From Metaphire vulgaris (Eukaryota; Annelida; Clitellata; Crassiclitellata; Megascolecidae), in the NCBI GenBank assembly GCA_018105865.1, contig CM030840.1, positions 9,785,794 through 9,849,793 of the forward strand: DNA of 64,000 nucleotides, read 5' to 3'. Shown one piece after another: positions 44,401-56,400 of the stretch. A program made the translations under genes and the position numbers. Within the stretch, counting starts at the first letter, position 1, and each line of letters opens with the position of its first letter. Below the pieces are notes generated by a model. That model saw nothing but the letters and a program-made list of their open reading frames with translations, ran no database searches and had not been told where the DNA came from.

Positions 44401-47400
44401 AAAATATTGGGGCTGAGGGTCCACTATCAGGCCTAAAACAGCACCCCCTCCAAAAAATTGTTTTTTTCAAAGCTGTACAGCTAAAATTTGTGAGTGGTAA
44501 CCTATCTTTGGTTAGCAGCAAAGGTGCAGGGGAATTTATTTGGAACAAAATAAATCAAAAAATTTGAAGATTGGACCATATTTGGCTGAGATATAGTGTT
44601 TACAATTTGAGCACCCTGGCTAGGTGAAGTTGTAGTTTTGATCACTGACTTCATCAAAGTAGTGGGTCATCTCAGTAAGCTGCAAACAGTAAAAACATGC
44701 AAATCTGAAGCCGATTTAATTCCTTTCGTAATATTTAGTGGCTCTGAAAAGAGCCTTTTGAGAATCAGGTGTCGATGATGCAGTTGAAATTCAAGGTAAA
44801 GATGGACAAACAGAGGTGGTTGATTTTTGATAATAAAATGTAAAATTTACTTACATTTCTTGGAACTGGTTTTGCGAGAAATTATGTTAGTAGACTTACA
44901 GACAAATTTTGGGGTGGTATTTATTTATGTTTGTTTTGCAGAATTCCACCATTTATTTATGGTGGAATTCTGCAAAACAAACATCTTTACAAAGGGGGGA
45001 CATTACAGGCAATACAATGGAAAGATGTTTCTTTTGCACCCCCTGATTTTGTTTTCCTGTTTTGCCAAGTGCACATCCTACAGGTTTTTACCGCCCATCA
45101 ATTTTACCCAAAAAATGTCCCACTTCATTCCCAGGCAAGAGTGGCAGGGAGGACTGTGACGATTGCCTGCGGTGCACATTGGTCGCATATCCTGCTCTCA
45201 AAGCACGTATGACTTCATGTTGGAAGTCTAGAGGTGCCTGACACTTCTTCAGCTTCACAGCCTCGGTGTCATCAGGACTAAAAGAAGAATGCTCTCACAG
45301 CAAGAACGCATTCATCAACGCCACTTTCATTCCCCACCACACAATGTACCACCACCATTTCTTGCCTTCTCTCCCAGCTGGGTAATAAGAGGCGATCTGA
45401 TTACCCCAATCAACTCCACCCATGTATTTATTGTAAGAGACATTGACATGGAGTCGTTGATCACCTTTTTTTGTTATCAATCCCACCTTTTTCCCTGTAG
45501 AAAGGAAATAAAGTTGCCTCTTGTCAAAAAATACAGAAAGCATTGTTTCTCCCTTCTGATATTCTATGACATCCTCAATTTTTTTAAGCTTTGCTTTCTT
45601 TGCTTCATCGGGTAGACCTCGCCTGTTTGACATAATAGTCACATAGACGTTACCTTTCAATAAAAGGTCGTTTCAATTGCTTTTTTCCGACTTGTATTTA
45701 CACATGTGGCAAATTTAAATACCCTGATTTTAAAAGGACGATTTTTTCATAAAATCGTCCAGTTTTCCCAGGTAAGTGTCTAAATCTTGAGGGATAAACC
45801 TCCTATACGTCCATCTCCGACGGGAACTACATAGATGTTATATTAAGCGAGATAAGCCGTTAGGAAGTAAGGTACTGTTCACGGCCGGATAAAGCCGGCG
45901 TTCTGGGTAACAGGGTCAGCCGGATAAAGCCGGTGTCGGGTTTAAAGGGTTAAATGTTATACAGGGTATCTCTGAAATAAACCCCAGCAGAAAAACTATG
46001 CTTTCTTAAAAATTCCTAAATATATTTCTATCAGAATTGCCATACGCAGGCCCGCCCTGGAAAAATGTAGGAGGTGCAATGCACCCCCTGGAAAGATGAT
46101 GGTCTGCACCCCCTGTATCCTGAAATACAGGGATTGCAGAGGGGTGCAGAGTGTGCAGAGGCCCTTTTTTTGCTTGTCAAGCTATTTTTAAGGTAAAATC
46201 GAGCGTTGACGACCTTTTTTTTGCTTGTCAAGCTTTTTTGAGGTAAAATTGAGCATTGATGACCTTTTTTTGCTTGTCAAGGATTTGAAAGAGAAAAATT
46301 TAACTTCGGAAAAATCTGCACCTCCTGACCAAAATTCGTACCGACGGCCCTGGCCATACGTGTACACTGTACAGCACATATTTCCCCACCTTTCTGCTTA
46401 TTTTCATCTCATTTGCATGTAACGTGGCCATATTGTGAGATATCAAAGTCAAACTTTGACTACTCAGCCGCAGCTTGACAGGCCTAAATATCAGGTCAGG
46501 TCAGGTCTTTGTCCTCCAGCTGTGTCCAGCTATTGACTTCTCCATGACATCTCTCCAGAGTTCTCTGTCCTTTGCTATTTCTTACAAAGTCATTCGGTGT
46601 CTTCCATCAGTTTTTCCGCTGAGATTCAGTCCTGCCACGTGTAGATCCTCTTCCAATCCGTCCATCCATCATCTTTTCGGTCTTCCTTTAGATCTTCTAC
46701 CCTCTGGCTTGTAGTCGAAAATTCGTTTTGGGTTTCTTATTTCATCCATTCTGAGTATGTGTCTGGTCCATTTCATTCTTCTCTTTCTGATGACTTCCAT
46801 GATGTTCGGTTGCAGTGTTCTCTAACTTCCTCATTTGTTATATGTTCTTTGTATTCAATCCTTAGTATTCTTCTGAGCCATTTATTTTCTGTTGCTATTA
46901 TTTTTTCTCCAATTTTTTATGGTCCAAGATTCACATTCATATATTAGTATTGGTATTACACGAGTGTTGAGAATTCTTAATTTTGTTTTCATCCCAATGT
47001 CATGTATTTTGAAAATTTTGGTATGTAGCCTAGCTGTTGAATTTAGATCCTGCCATTGCTATTCTTCTTTTGATCTCCAAGTCCGAGCCTCCCTCTCTCT
47101 AAATATCTAGCTTCACATAAATTTGGTTGCATGTCAATGTTGGTAGTAAAGTAAGTAAGTAAAGTAAAATCTCAGATTTTTATAGCGCCTTGGAAAGCAG
47201 CACAACAGTAGCTGCTTATTCTTAGGCGCTCAGCCTCAGAGTAGTAGTAGCAGTGATGGGCAACTAGTTAACTAATTATTTGCTAACTAAAAGTTTAACA
47301 AATTTTTTAGTTATCTTCATAGCTTAATTAAATATAAATAGTTTAATTAAAATGCTAGTTTAACTGAAAATTTTAGTTAATAACTAAATAGTTTAACTAA

Positions 47401-50400
47401 GTTTAACTAAAACTTTTTAATTGGTGTCCTGAATTCTCAATAACAGTACCATTTCTATCTATTTCTTTCTGGGTCATTTTTTTCCAAACAAACTTGACAA
47501 ACTTGTGTTCCTGCAGTCTAGACTAAGACTTAAATATTAAATAGACAATGATTAATGAATTTAATGGTTCATTGACTGACATGTTCATGTTGCAAGCATC
47601 GCCAATATTTCATGAACACATACCTGATACCTGAGAAATAGTTATAAAATTAGTTGCAAAAAGTTTAACTATATTATTTTAGTTTAGTTAACTATTTTAG
47701 GAAGTTAGTTTAACTAAAAGTTCAACTACTTATTTCTAGTTTAAATTTAGTTGTAGTTAAACTAATGTTTTTTTAGTTAGTTGCCCATCATTGAGTGGTA
47801 GTAGTAGTTTAAATTTAAATTTAAGTTGAGATAACAATTGGAACGAGACAAGGATGTGGCTTATCTCCACTGCTATTTAATATAATACTAGATGTGGTAA
47901 TGCAAAAAGCAATACAAAACACAAAAGAAGAAGATGCTGGAGTAAAAGTATATGGACAAACAATAAATAATTTAAGGTTTGCAGATGACATAGATGTGAT
48001 AACAACAAAAGCAGATCACCTACAAATATTAACCAATGAAATAAGCAAGGCCGGAGAAGAAGTGGGGCTAAAAATAAATATACAGAAAACTAAAGCAATG
48101 GTCACGGGGAACAAGAAGGGGAAAGTTAATCTAAAACTAAAGGAGGAAATAATAGAACAAGTACCAAAATTCGTATACCTAGGATCAGTACTGACAGAAG
48201 ATGGCCTAAGTGAAGAAGACATAATAAGGAGAATTGGCCTAGCAAGTGCAGCATTTGGAAAACTTCAGAAGATATGGAAAGACAAACAAATATCACTGAA
48301 AACAAAACTAAAGCTATATAATACACTGATCAAACCAATACTATTATATGGATCAGAATGCTGGACCATGAAGAAGAAAGACGAAAGAAGATTAATGACT
48401 GCAGAAATGAACTGGTTAAGAGGAATAGCAGGAGTCAGCAGAAGACAAAGAATAAGAAATGAAACGATCAGTGAAAAGACAGAGCAAAAAGAAACGATAC
48501 CCGAATCAATACAGAAACGAAGACTGAAATGGTTTGGTCATGCTGAAAGAATGAAGGAAGAAAGACTACCAAAGAAAGCACTATACAACTATGTTGAAGG
48601 GAAAAGGAGAAAAGGAAGACCAAGAAAAACATGGATAGAAAACTTAAAAGAGGATGCAGAAGAAATGTAAATGAACTTCATCCAAATGACCAGAGCAGCA
48701 AGAGACAGACAGAAGTGGAAGGAACTCATTCAGACCCATCGTCCAACCCAATAGGGAAAGACGGAAGGAAAGAAAGAAGAAGAAGAAGAGTAGTTTAAAT
48801 CGAACACAAATTTTTAAAAGTGTTTTAAAATTCACAGATTCGACATAACAAGAAAAGTTTTTGATTGGTTGCAGATCCACAATCATTGATCCATTTGCAA
48901 ATATCTTACACCGAATAAAGTTTACATTCCTTTTCGGGATATTCTGCAACAAATGTTTGGTATCTAAAGCCAAGCTCCTGCAATGCCTGAATTCGCATCT
49001 TATCTTCATTTGATATTTTACCCATTTTGAAAGTTTAAATCAAACTTTTCTTGTCATGTCAAATTCTGTGAATTTAAACATTTTACAAATTTTTGTTCAC
49101 TTTAAACCAGTGCTGAAAGTCAGCCGGGATGTGGTGGAACGGAGCTCCGGCACCTTTTTGGACCATGAAATTTTTTTTGCTTGTCAGGGCATTTCAAGAA
49201 TGAAAAATAGAAAATATAAGAAAAATATAAGAACAACCTTTTTTTGTTTATCAAGGCCTTTGGTGAGCTCCTGCACCTTTTTTCACAGACTTTCAGCACT
49301 GGTTTAAACTTTACTACTACTACCAACATTGACATGAAACAAACCAAATTTATGTGAAACTAGATATTTAGGCCTGTCAAGCTGCGGCTGAGTAGTAAAA
49401 ATCGAAGTTTGACTTTGATATCTCATAATATGGCCAAATTGCATGCAAATGAGATGAAAATAAGCAGAAAGGTGGGGAAATATGTGCTGTACACAGTGTA
49501 CACATATGGCAAATTTTGATGGAAATATAATTAGGAATTTTTAAGAAAGCAAGAAAGAAATTTTTAAGAAAGAAAGACTACTTTTTCTGCTGTTTTTTTT
49601 CAGACACCCTGTAGAACAGATAAAATTTTCATTCTTAACAAACATATTGTAATCAATTCAAACAGCTATTTATGAGGTACACAGAAAACTAGTTGAGCTA
49701 TAGGTCAAATTTCTAGAAGAATTTTATTATTATGGCAATTTTGTCATATAATTGCATTCACTGTAATGTAATTGTGTTTTTATTATCATTCAGTTAATTT
49801 AAGTGGAATTATAAAATGTTTTTGGTTGCTTTAGGGTGATAAAAGAGAGTTCTGGATAAAGAATAGGTACCAAAAAAGTTTTAACATAACTAAGTTATTT
49901 AGGATGTAAAATCATCTCATTTTTGTTAGGTGATATGTGGCCAAGACAAGGAAGTGAAAATGAAGAGGAACCAGAGTGGGTGAAGATAGAAAAAGAACAG
50001 TTTTATTCATATCGTGATCAAGACAAAGATGGAGTGATGAATCCTAAGGAAGTCAAAGACTGGATCATTCCACCTGACTACGATCACACACGTGCTGAAG
50101 CCAAGCATCTCATATACAATGCTGATGTTAATAAGGTTGAAGTTATAAATTTATTTAATTAGTTAATTTAATGCATTAAGTTTAGTAATGTGTGTATTGT
50201 AATGGTTAGTTGTAATGTATTGTCATTTACAGAGGTAAGTTTTTAGGTGTTTCAGAAAGACACAATTATAGAGTCATTGAAGTGCAAGTTTACTTATACT
50301 TGGATTAATTATTAGATATATGCATTCCAAAGGATTTGACCATTTTCTTACTAATGCTAAACTAACATGTCTATTAGACAAGAAGTACTACAGTAAAACC

Positions 50401-53400
50401 TCTTTAGCTCACCACAATTCATCTGATGTCAAACTTTGGCGAGAGGCGAATTGGGGCTTAACGAATACAATACTCACTACTGAACTAGGCTACCTCCCCA
50501 AACAGTTAGTCCTAGCCATAAATCAAATGCAAAGCACTTGTCTTTATCATGTATAGTAATACAGATTCTGCTATCTAAAACAGAGACAGAGTTTCTTTTA
50601 ATTGGACTACATCATCAACTCAAAAAATTGACAATTCTAAGCTAGTTTTATTATTATTATTATTACAACAACGTACTGATTAGTTAGTTAGTTAGTTAAT
50701 ATGCCAACTTATATAGCGCTATAGTCACAGCAGGCCAAGATCAAGAGCGCTTTACAGATTGCACTTAAATGAGATGTTAAACAAGTGCATCTTTAGTCTG
50801 GTAGCAAACATTTCTAGACTAGTCGCGTTAGTCACAATGTCCGGCAGCGAATTCCAGAGGAGGGGATTCCCCGGTGAAAGACCTCTCCCAAAATTTCACT
50901 GTCTTAGATGGAGGGGGTACAACCAATTGGACCCGATTACATGAACGAAGCTGCCGCCGACAGTCAGTAAGCGATGGCCTATGCACAAGTTCAGCCAAGT
51001 AGACTGGGCAGGCGGGATCATTGAGGGCCCGGAATGTCAGGCAGCATCTCTTGTAGATGTAGATCATAGATCAGCATCTCTTGTAGATCATAGATCAGCA
51101 TCTCTTGTAGATGTAGACCGTAGATCATGCGGGCAGAAGCATTGAGGATCATCTGCAGACGGCTCAGTTGGGCATCTGGTAGGCCAAGGAGGATGCTGTT
51201 GCAGTAGTCGATCCTCGTGATGACAACGGCACTCACGAGTTGGATCGCTGCCGACGTTGGAAGGTGCCGACGTATCGCCCTGATCCTCCGAAGCTGATAG
51301 AAGGAACTCCGAGTGACATTGCTGATGTGGCCATCGAGCGAAAGCGATTCATCCAACAGGACCCCGAGGATTAATGTGGTAACTCGTCCTAAAAGAACTG
51401 CAGTGAACACATACAAAAACACAAGAAATCACAAGTAGCTCCTGCGGAAAAGCCAGGTTTAAAACTTCTCTTTGAAGGTGTTGAGAGAAGGAGAGAGCTG
51501 CACAAATGGAGGCAGACAGTTCCACGCTCTCGACGCGGCCACAGGGAACGCACGATCACCGACAGTTCGAAGGCGCATCCTTGGGACGACCAGTGAGGTG
51601 GAACTGGCAGATCTCAGGCGTTGCCAAGTTAGCTACTCGTACCAGTTCAGTCGCCAGGTATGCAGGGCCGACACCATTCAGGCATCGGTAGGCTAATAAC
51701 GCGAGCTTGAAGTGGATTCTTTCTGGCGCTGATAGCCAGTGCAAATCACAAAGCGATGGAGTTACGTGTTCACCTGGTGGAATATGGCAGATCATACGAG
51801 CAGCAGCGTTCAGAGCGGACTGAAGACGGTTGAGAAGGTATTTCCGTATTCCGGCGAGAGTAGCATTGCCATAATCTAATTTGGTCAACACCAGAGTGGA
51901 GACCAGTGTTTTGAGTGCAGTGGCTGACACTGAGTGACGAATACTTCTAATTCTAGTTTTGGCTCCTGACACCACAATGACCCCTGTTTGATTTCTAAAC
52001 TTTGAATCACAAATCTCCCAACTTTCAAAAGCCTGCTATGTACACATTCATGACTTTCGTCGCCTACGTCCTTGCCTCGATACCAAAACTGCCTCCACAA
52101 TTGCCACCTCAATAGTCCACTCCAAATTAGATTATTGTAACTCCCTCTATTATAACCTTCCCAAAACCTCCATTAACAAATTGCAATAAATACAAAATGC
52201 ACTAGCTCGCGCTGTTACTAAGTCACCTAAATTCTTCCATATTTCACCCATACTAAAATCATTGGCTTAAAATAACTGAACGTATGCAATATAAGATAAT
52301 AACACTTACACATAGCTCACTTCAGACATCAAAGCCTGTCTACCTTAGATCACTATTAACCCCTCAGCCACCTCGACCCACACCTTCGTTATCTCATCTC
52401 ACTCTGTCACGCCTGCTGAATCAGTCATCCCTGAAAGTTTGCAACCGTGCCTTCTCATACGACGCACCTGAACTTTGGAACTCAATCCCAGCTTCCCTCC
52501 ACAGACATGGACACTTTCAAACAATAAAATCTGAATTCTCATTTCCTATAATTCCTGCATTATCTTCTCAAGTCTTCAGGTCTAAGCTTAAATCCTTCCT
52601 TTTTCTAAAATCATATCCTCCATAGCTGTAACAACGTAGCTTCACTGCCCTTTGGATGTTGACTATTGCCTGGCTGATAATTATATACCTTCCCCATAGC
52701 TATTTTAAGAAAGGCTGAGCACCTAAGAATAAGCAGCTACTGTTGGGCTGCTTTCCAAGGCGCTATATAAATCCACGAGATTTTACTTACTTACACTCAC
52801 TATTTACAGTGCTGAAGTAGGCCTTTGTTGCATCTTATGTATATTAAAGAATTTTTTGAGCTTCCTTTAAGGCAGTGCTGTCCAACCTTTTTGACACCAC
52901 GGGCCTCTGAAAACCTTTTTTAATGTTGAGGACCACAAAGTTAGTCTTAAAGATTAGTCTTAAATAGACTTAAATCAATGACCATAACAATTATCAACAA
53001 TTGTTTAGCTTAATCAAAATTTAATAAGTAATAATGTATGCTTCATCAGAAGAAACATACCAGTTATCTAGAATTCAGTTGGTGGTGTATCTTTGTGGTT
53101 CTAACAAAGAGCATTTTGGTTATTTCAAACTAGAGGAGTGCACGGTAATGGCTACCGCGGTTTCACCGCGGATTTACCGCGGTAGCGGGATTGAAATCTG
53201 TAATTTTGCCGAAATATTAATGGGAACGGAAAAGTTATGACGGTAGTACCGCGGTAGCGGGATCCAGGCTGACGGTATTACCGCGGATGCGGTTTCAAAA
53301 ATGCCGTAAATACCGTGGGAATGGGGACGATTAATCTCGCAATTCAATAATCATGCGTTCGGCCGATTTTAGCATAGCTACTAACCATATAGGCCTACGC

Positions 53401-56400
53401 CTTTCAGTTTCGAATTAAAAGGCCATTAAATTGAACTTTTAGGCCAGGCAAGATTGGTTTTGAATCTTTTGATCACTCGACACCATTGTTAGTTCGCAGT
53501 TGGTAGAGACCATAAAGCCATTTGAGAACTTGAGGGTAATTGATAAACACACCAGGGGAGAATCATCAGAGCCGGTTTCAGCTTGTTGGGGGAGCCTATA
53601 GATGTACAGGACAACAAAAGATAATATAATTTAGAGGTGGGGCGGATTGCAGAGCACTTTGCACAGCTTTGTAATTTGAACGCCCAGTGCCCACTGCCAA
53701 TTGCCCAGTCTCTCCTGTGCCCACCAACCCCCATCACTATTTACCTTAGTGCCTCTGACTCAATCACCATCGATTCGGAGGTGGATTAAAAAACTCCACT
53801 TAGCTTAGGCCTACTATATAAATTAAACATTTGATAAAGTTACAGAAAAATGGACAAGAAAGACAGCCAATTCATTTTTCAACGTGTTGCTCACTGCTGG
53901 CAGAATGGCACTGGTAGTAAAACCGGGAATGTCTGTTATCTTTTGGTTAGTTTCCGGTATACACGTTGAAAAATGAATTGGCTGACGCTATGGTTATGAT
54001 GTGCGCTAAAGATATCAGGTTAGTAATAGTGTCCCATTTTCATATATGATTATTGTATAGTTTAGAAGAAACTTTTGAAAAACTTTTTGAAAAGCTACTT
54101 CTCGTGTTGGGTACTAACAGGGCGCGATTTGTAGGGGGAAGGAGGATTCCTTCCCACTGCCCAACTGCATCCCCCTACCTGCTGCATCTCCCCACAACTA
54201 CATCCCCCCACTGCTACATTTCCCCAACAACTATGCCCCCAAGCTCGACAAATCCCTTCCTTCCACTGCACCAGGTCATAAAATCGCACACTGGGTACTA
54301 ATAAATGAATAGTTGATATAAAACACCGCGGACGGGGACGGAGACCAAAATGCGGGTACGGGGACGGGGATGGGTTCCGAAATGCGGGGACAGGAATGGG
54401 GATGGGGACAGAGATTAGGGGATGGGGTGGGGATGGATTTTAAGTCAATGGGGACGGGGTGGGGATGGAGAAAAGCTTTGCGGGGACAGGAGGGGATGGG
54501 GACAACAGTCAGTCCCCGTGCACACCTCTATTTCAAACTGCCAACTCACGCTACATGCGTCTAAGCCATTTTTGTTGCTTTCACTTTATTTCTGTCCACC
54601 GAAAGAAGACATTTACAGTTTGTGATTGCACCTGTATTTCTATCATTATTTTTTCCCTTTTCTCTGCAATTTTTAAAAATTTATTGTTTTTCTTTGCATA
54701 CCCCCTGGCAGCAGCTCCTGTACCCCTAGGGGTACGCGTACCACCGGTTGACAACCTCTGAGTTAGACACTTTGCTGTTTGCTATATTATGTTTTGGGCT
54801 ATGTCAGAGTTTGGAAAATTTTTTCCTTAACCTTTTACCGTATTTTCGCGCGTACTGCCCGCGGGCTATGCGATTTTTTACAAACAAAAATGCCAGGTGC
54901 GGGCAATGCGGAGGTGCGGGCAATCTGATTCAAATTCTACAGAAATTGTGTCAACAGAATGCAGCTCTTTCCAATTCATCTCCTCATACCCTTCCCACCC
55001 ATTTCCATCCCCCTACTGCTTCACCAATTACCCATACCCATGGTGCTCAAGGGGCAAATGAACTCAAGAAGGCATTGTTGTATCTCCCAATACAGCAATT
55101 TCATGCATGACTGATTCTTTTTGGTGGAAGCAAGTCCCAACAAAGCCCAATAAAGCCCCGGGCAAAGGCAGGTGGGTTGTGACAGATGACCTGATCACCT
55201 TTAGTGGTACTAACCTGATGTGTCCTTGTAAGTCTGGCATCTGACTAACCCCAGGCAGCTGACCACCCCCGGGCCGCTGACAACCCTGGGCAGCTGACGC
55301 CCGTCTAGAGGTACCCAGTACACTGATGGCATTTCGGATACAAAGAGAGTACAAGGTACAGAAATGCCAGAGACACTTAAGGCTACCATGATTGGTCTGC
55401 ACAGGGACAAGACTCTCCGCCCACCTCGCCCGGTCAACCCTCTCCCCCCCCGTGATGCCGATCCGTCCTCGCCCCAATGCTTTTGTCTCCAATCCCCGCC
55501 TCGGGCCGCCTGTCACCGTGAATGAGAAGGTGCGGGCAATGGGAGGGTGCGGGCTATGTGAAGGTGCGGGCTTTCTGATTCATATTTTACAGGATGTATA
55601 TTTTTTGCGGGCTATCCGCGGTGCGGACTATCCGCGGGGTGCGGGCAGTACGCGCGAAAATACGGTACAGGTGTTCGCCGTTTATAAACGGTGGCGGAAA
55701 ATCATATCCAAGCGGCGTTCGCCGTTTATAAACGGCGCACTAGATAAGCAAGTGTGTACCCGGGACATAACATTTTTACATCAATCCAACGCGGGAATCG
55801 ATTTAGTAACCATCCATTCGATAGACGGCAGCACTGTTTTCGATAATGCTGACTATATATGCAAGGGATATTGACTGTAGACTGACCAAGGCTGGGAAAT
55901 GTATAGGAAAAATCTTCAGCCGGAGGCTAGAAAAATCATAACTATGCCAAATATGTTCCGATCTTCAAAATTTTTGCACTATTCTGTTCAAATTAAACTC
56001 CTCTAAAACTCTCTCACTCACAGTTGGGGGTCACCGCTGAAAATTTTTTTTATTGAGCTTTGAAAATTTTTTGTCGGAGATGGTCCGATTTTGGGGTGTA
56101 CCCCCAAATTTTTTTGGCACAGATGGTTCGAAAGACCAATAAAAGTGCTCAACAGTGGTGCAAACCGCATCTTTCTAGCTTCTATATAGCCTGAAATATA
56201 CTGAGTTGTTCGGTTTTTCACATTGAAAATCCGTTCACGTAATTGTCATTTCAGCAAGCAATTGGCACTTGGGTATGAAAATTCATAACTACCCCAAATT
56301 GGCTCCAATCTTCAAAATTTTTGCACTATTCTGTTCCAATTACACTCCTCTAAAACTCTATCGCTCACATTTGGGGGGTTACCGCTGAAGACGTTTTGCT

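Larger units (their letters stand above)
45962..49611. mobile_element. Fold-back Tc/mariner-like element filling intron 5
   Basis: CAGGGTATCTCTG at the left and CAGACACCCTG at the right, flanked by TA (45960-45961, 49612-49613). The arms are long inverted repeats: left 45962-46490 (minus a 314-bp MITE and duplication) matches right 49340-49611, including GCTTTCTTAAAAATTCCTAA and GTGTACACTGTACAGCAC. The interior is filled with RTE and LINE fragments and MITEs. No transposase seen. Confidence 0.75.

Noticed and set aside
52873..54766. Outer hAT element bounded by CAGTGCTGTCCAACC and GGTTGACAACCTCTG
   Set aside because: The ends are only partly inverted and the 8-bp flanks (CTTTAAGG, AGTTAGAC) do not match; it may be two unrelated fragments.
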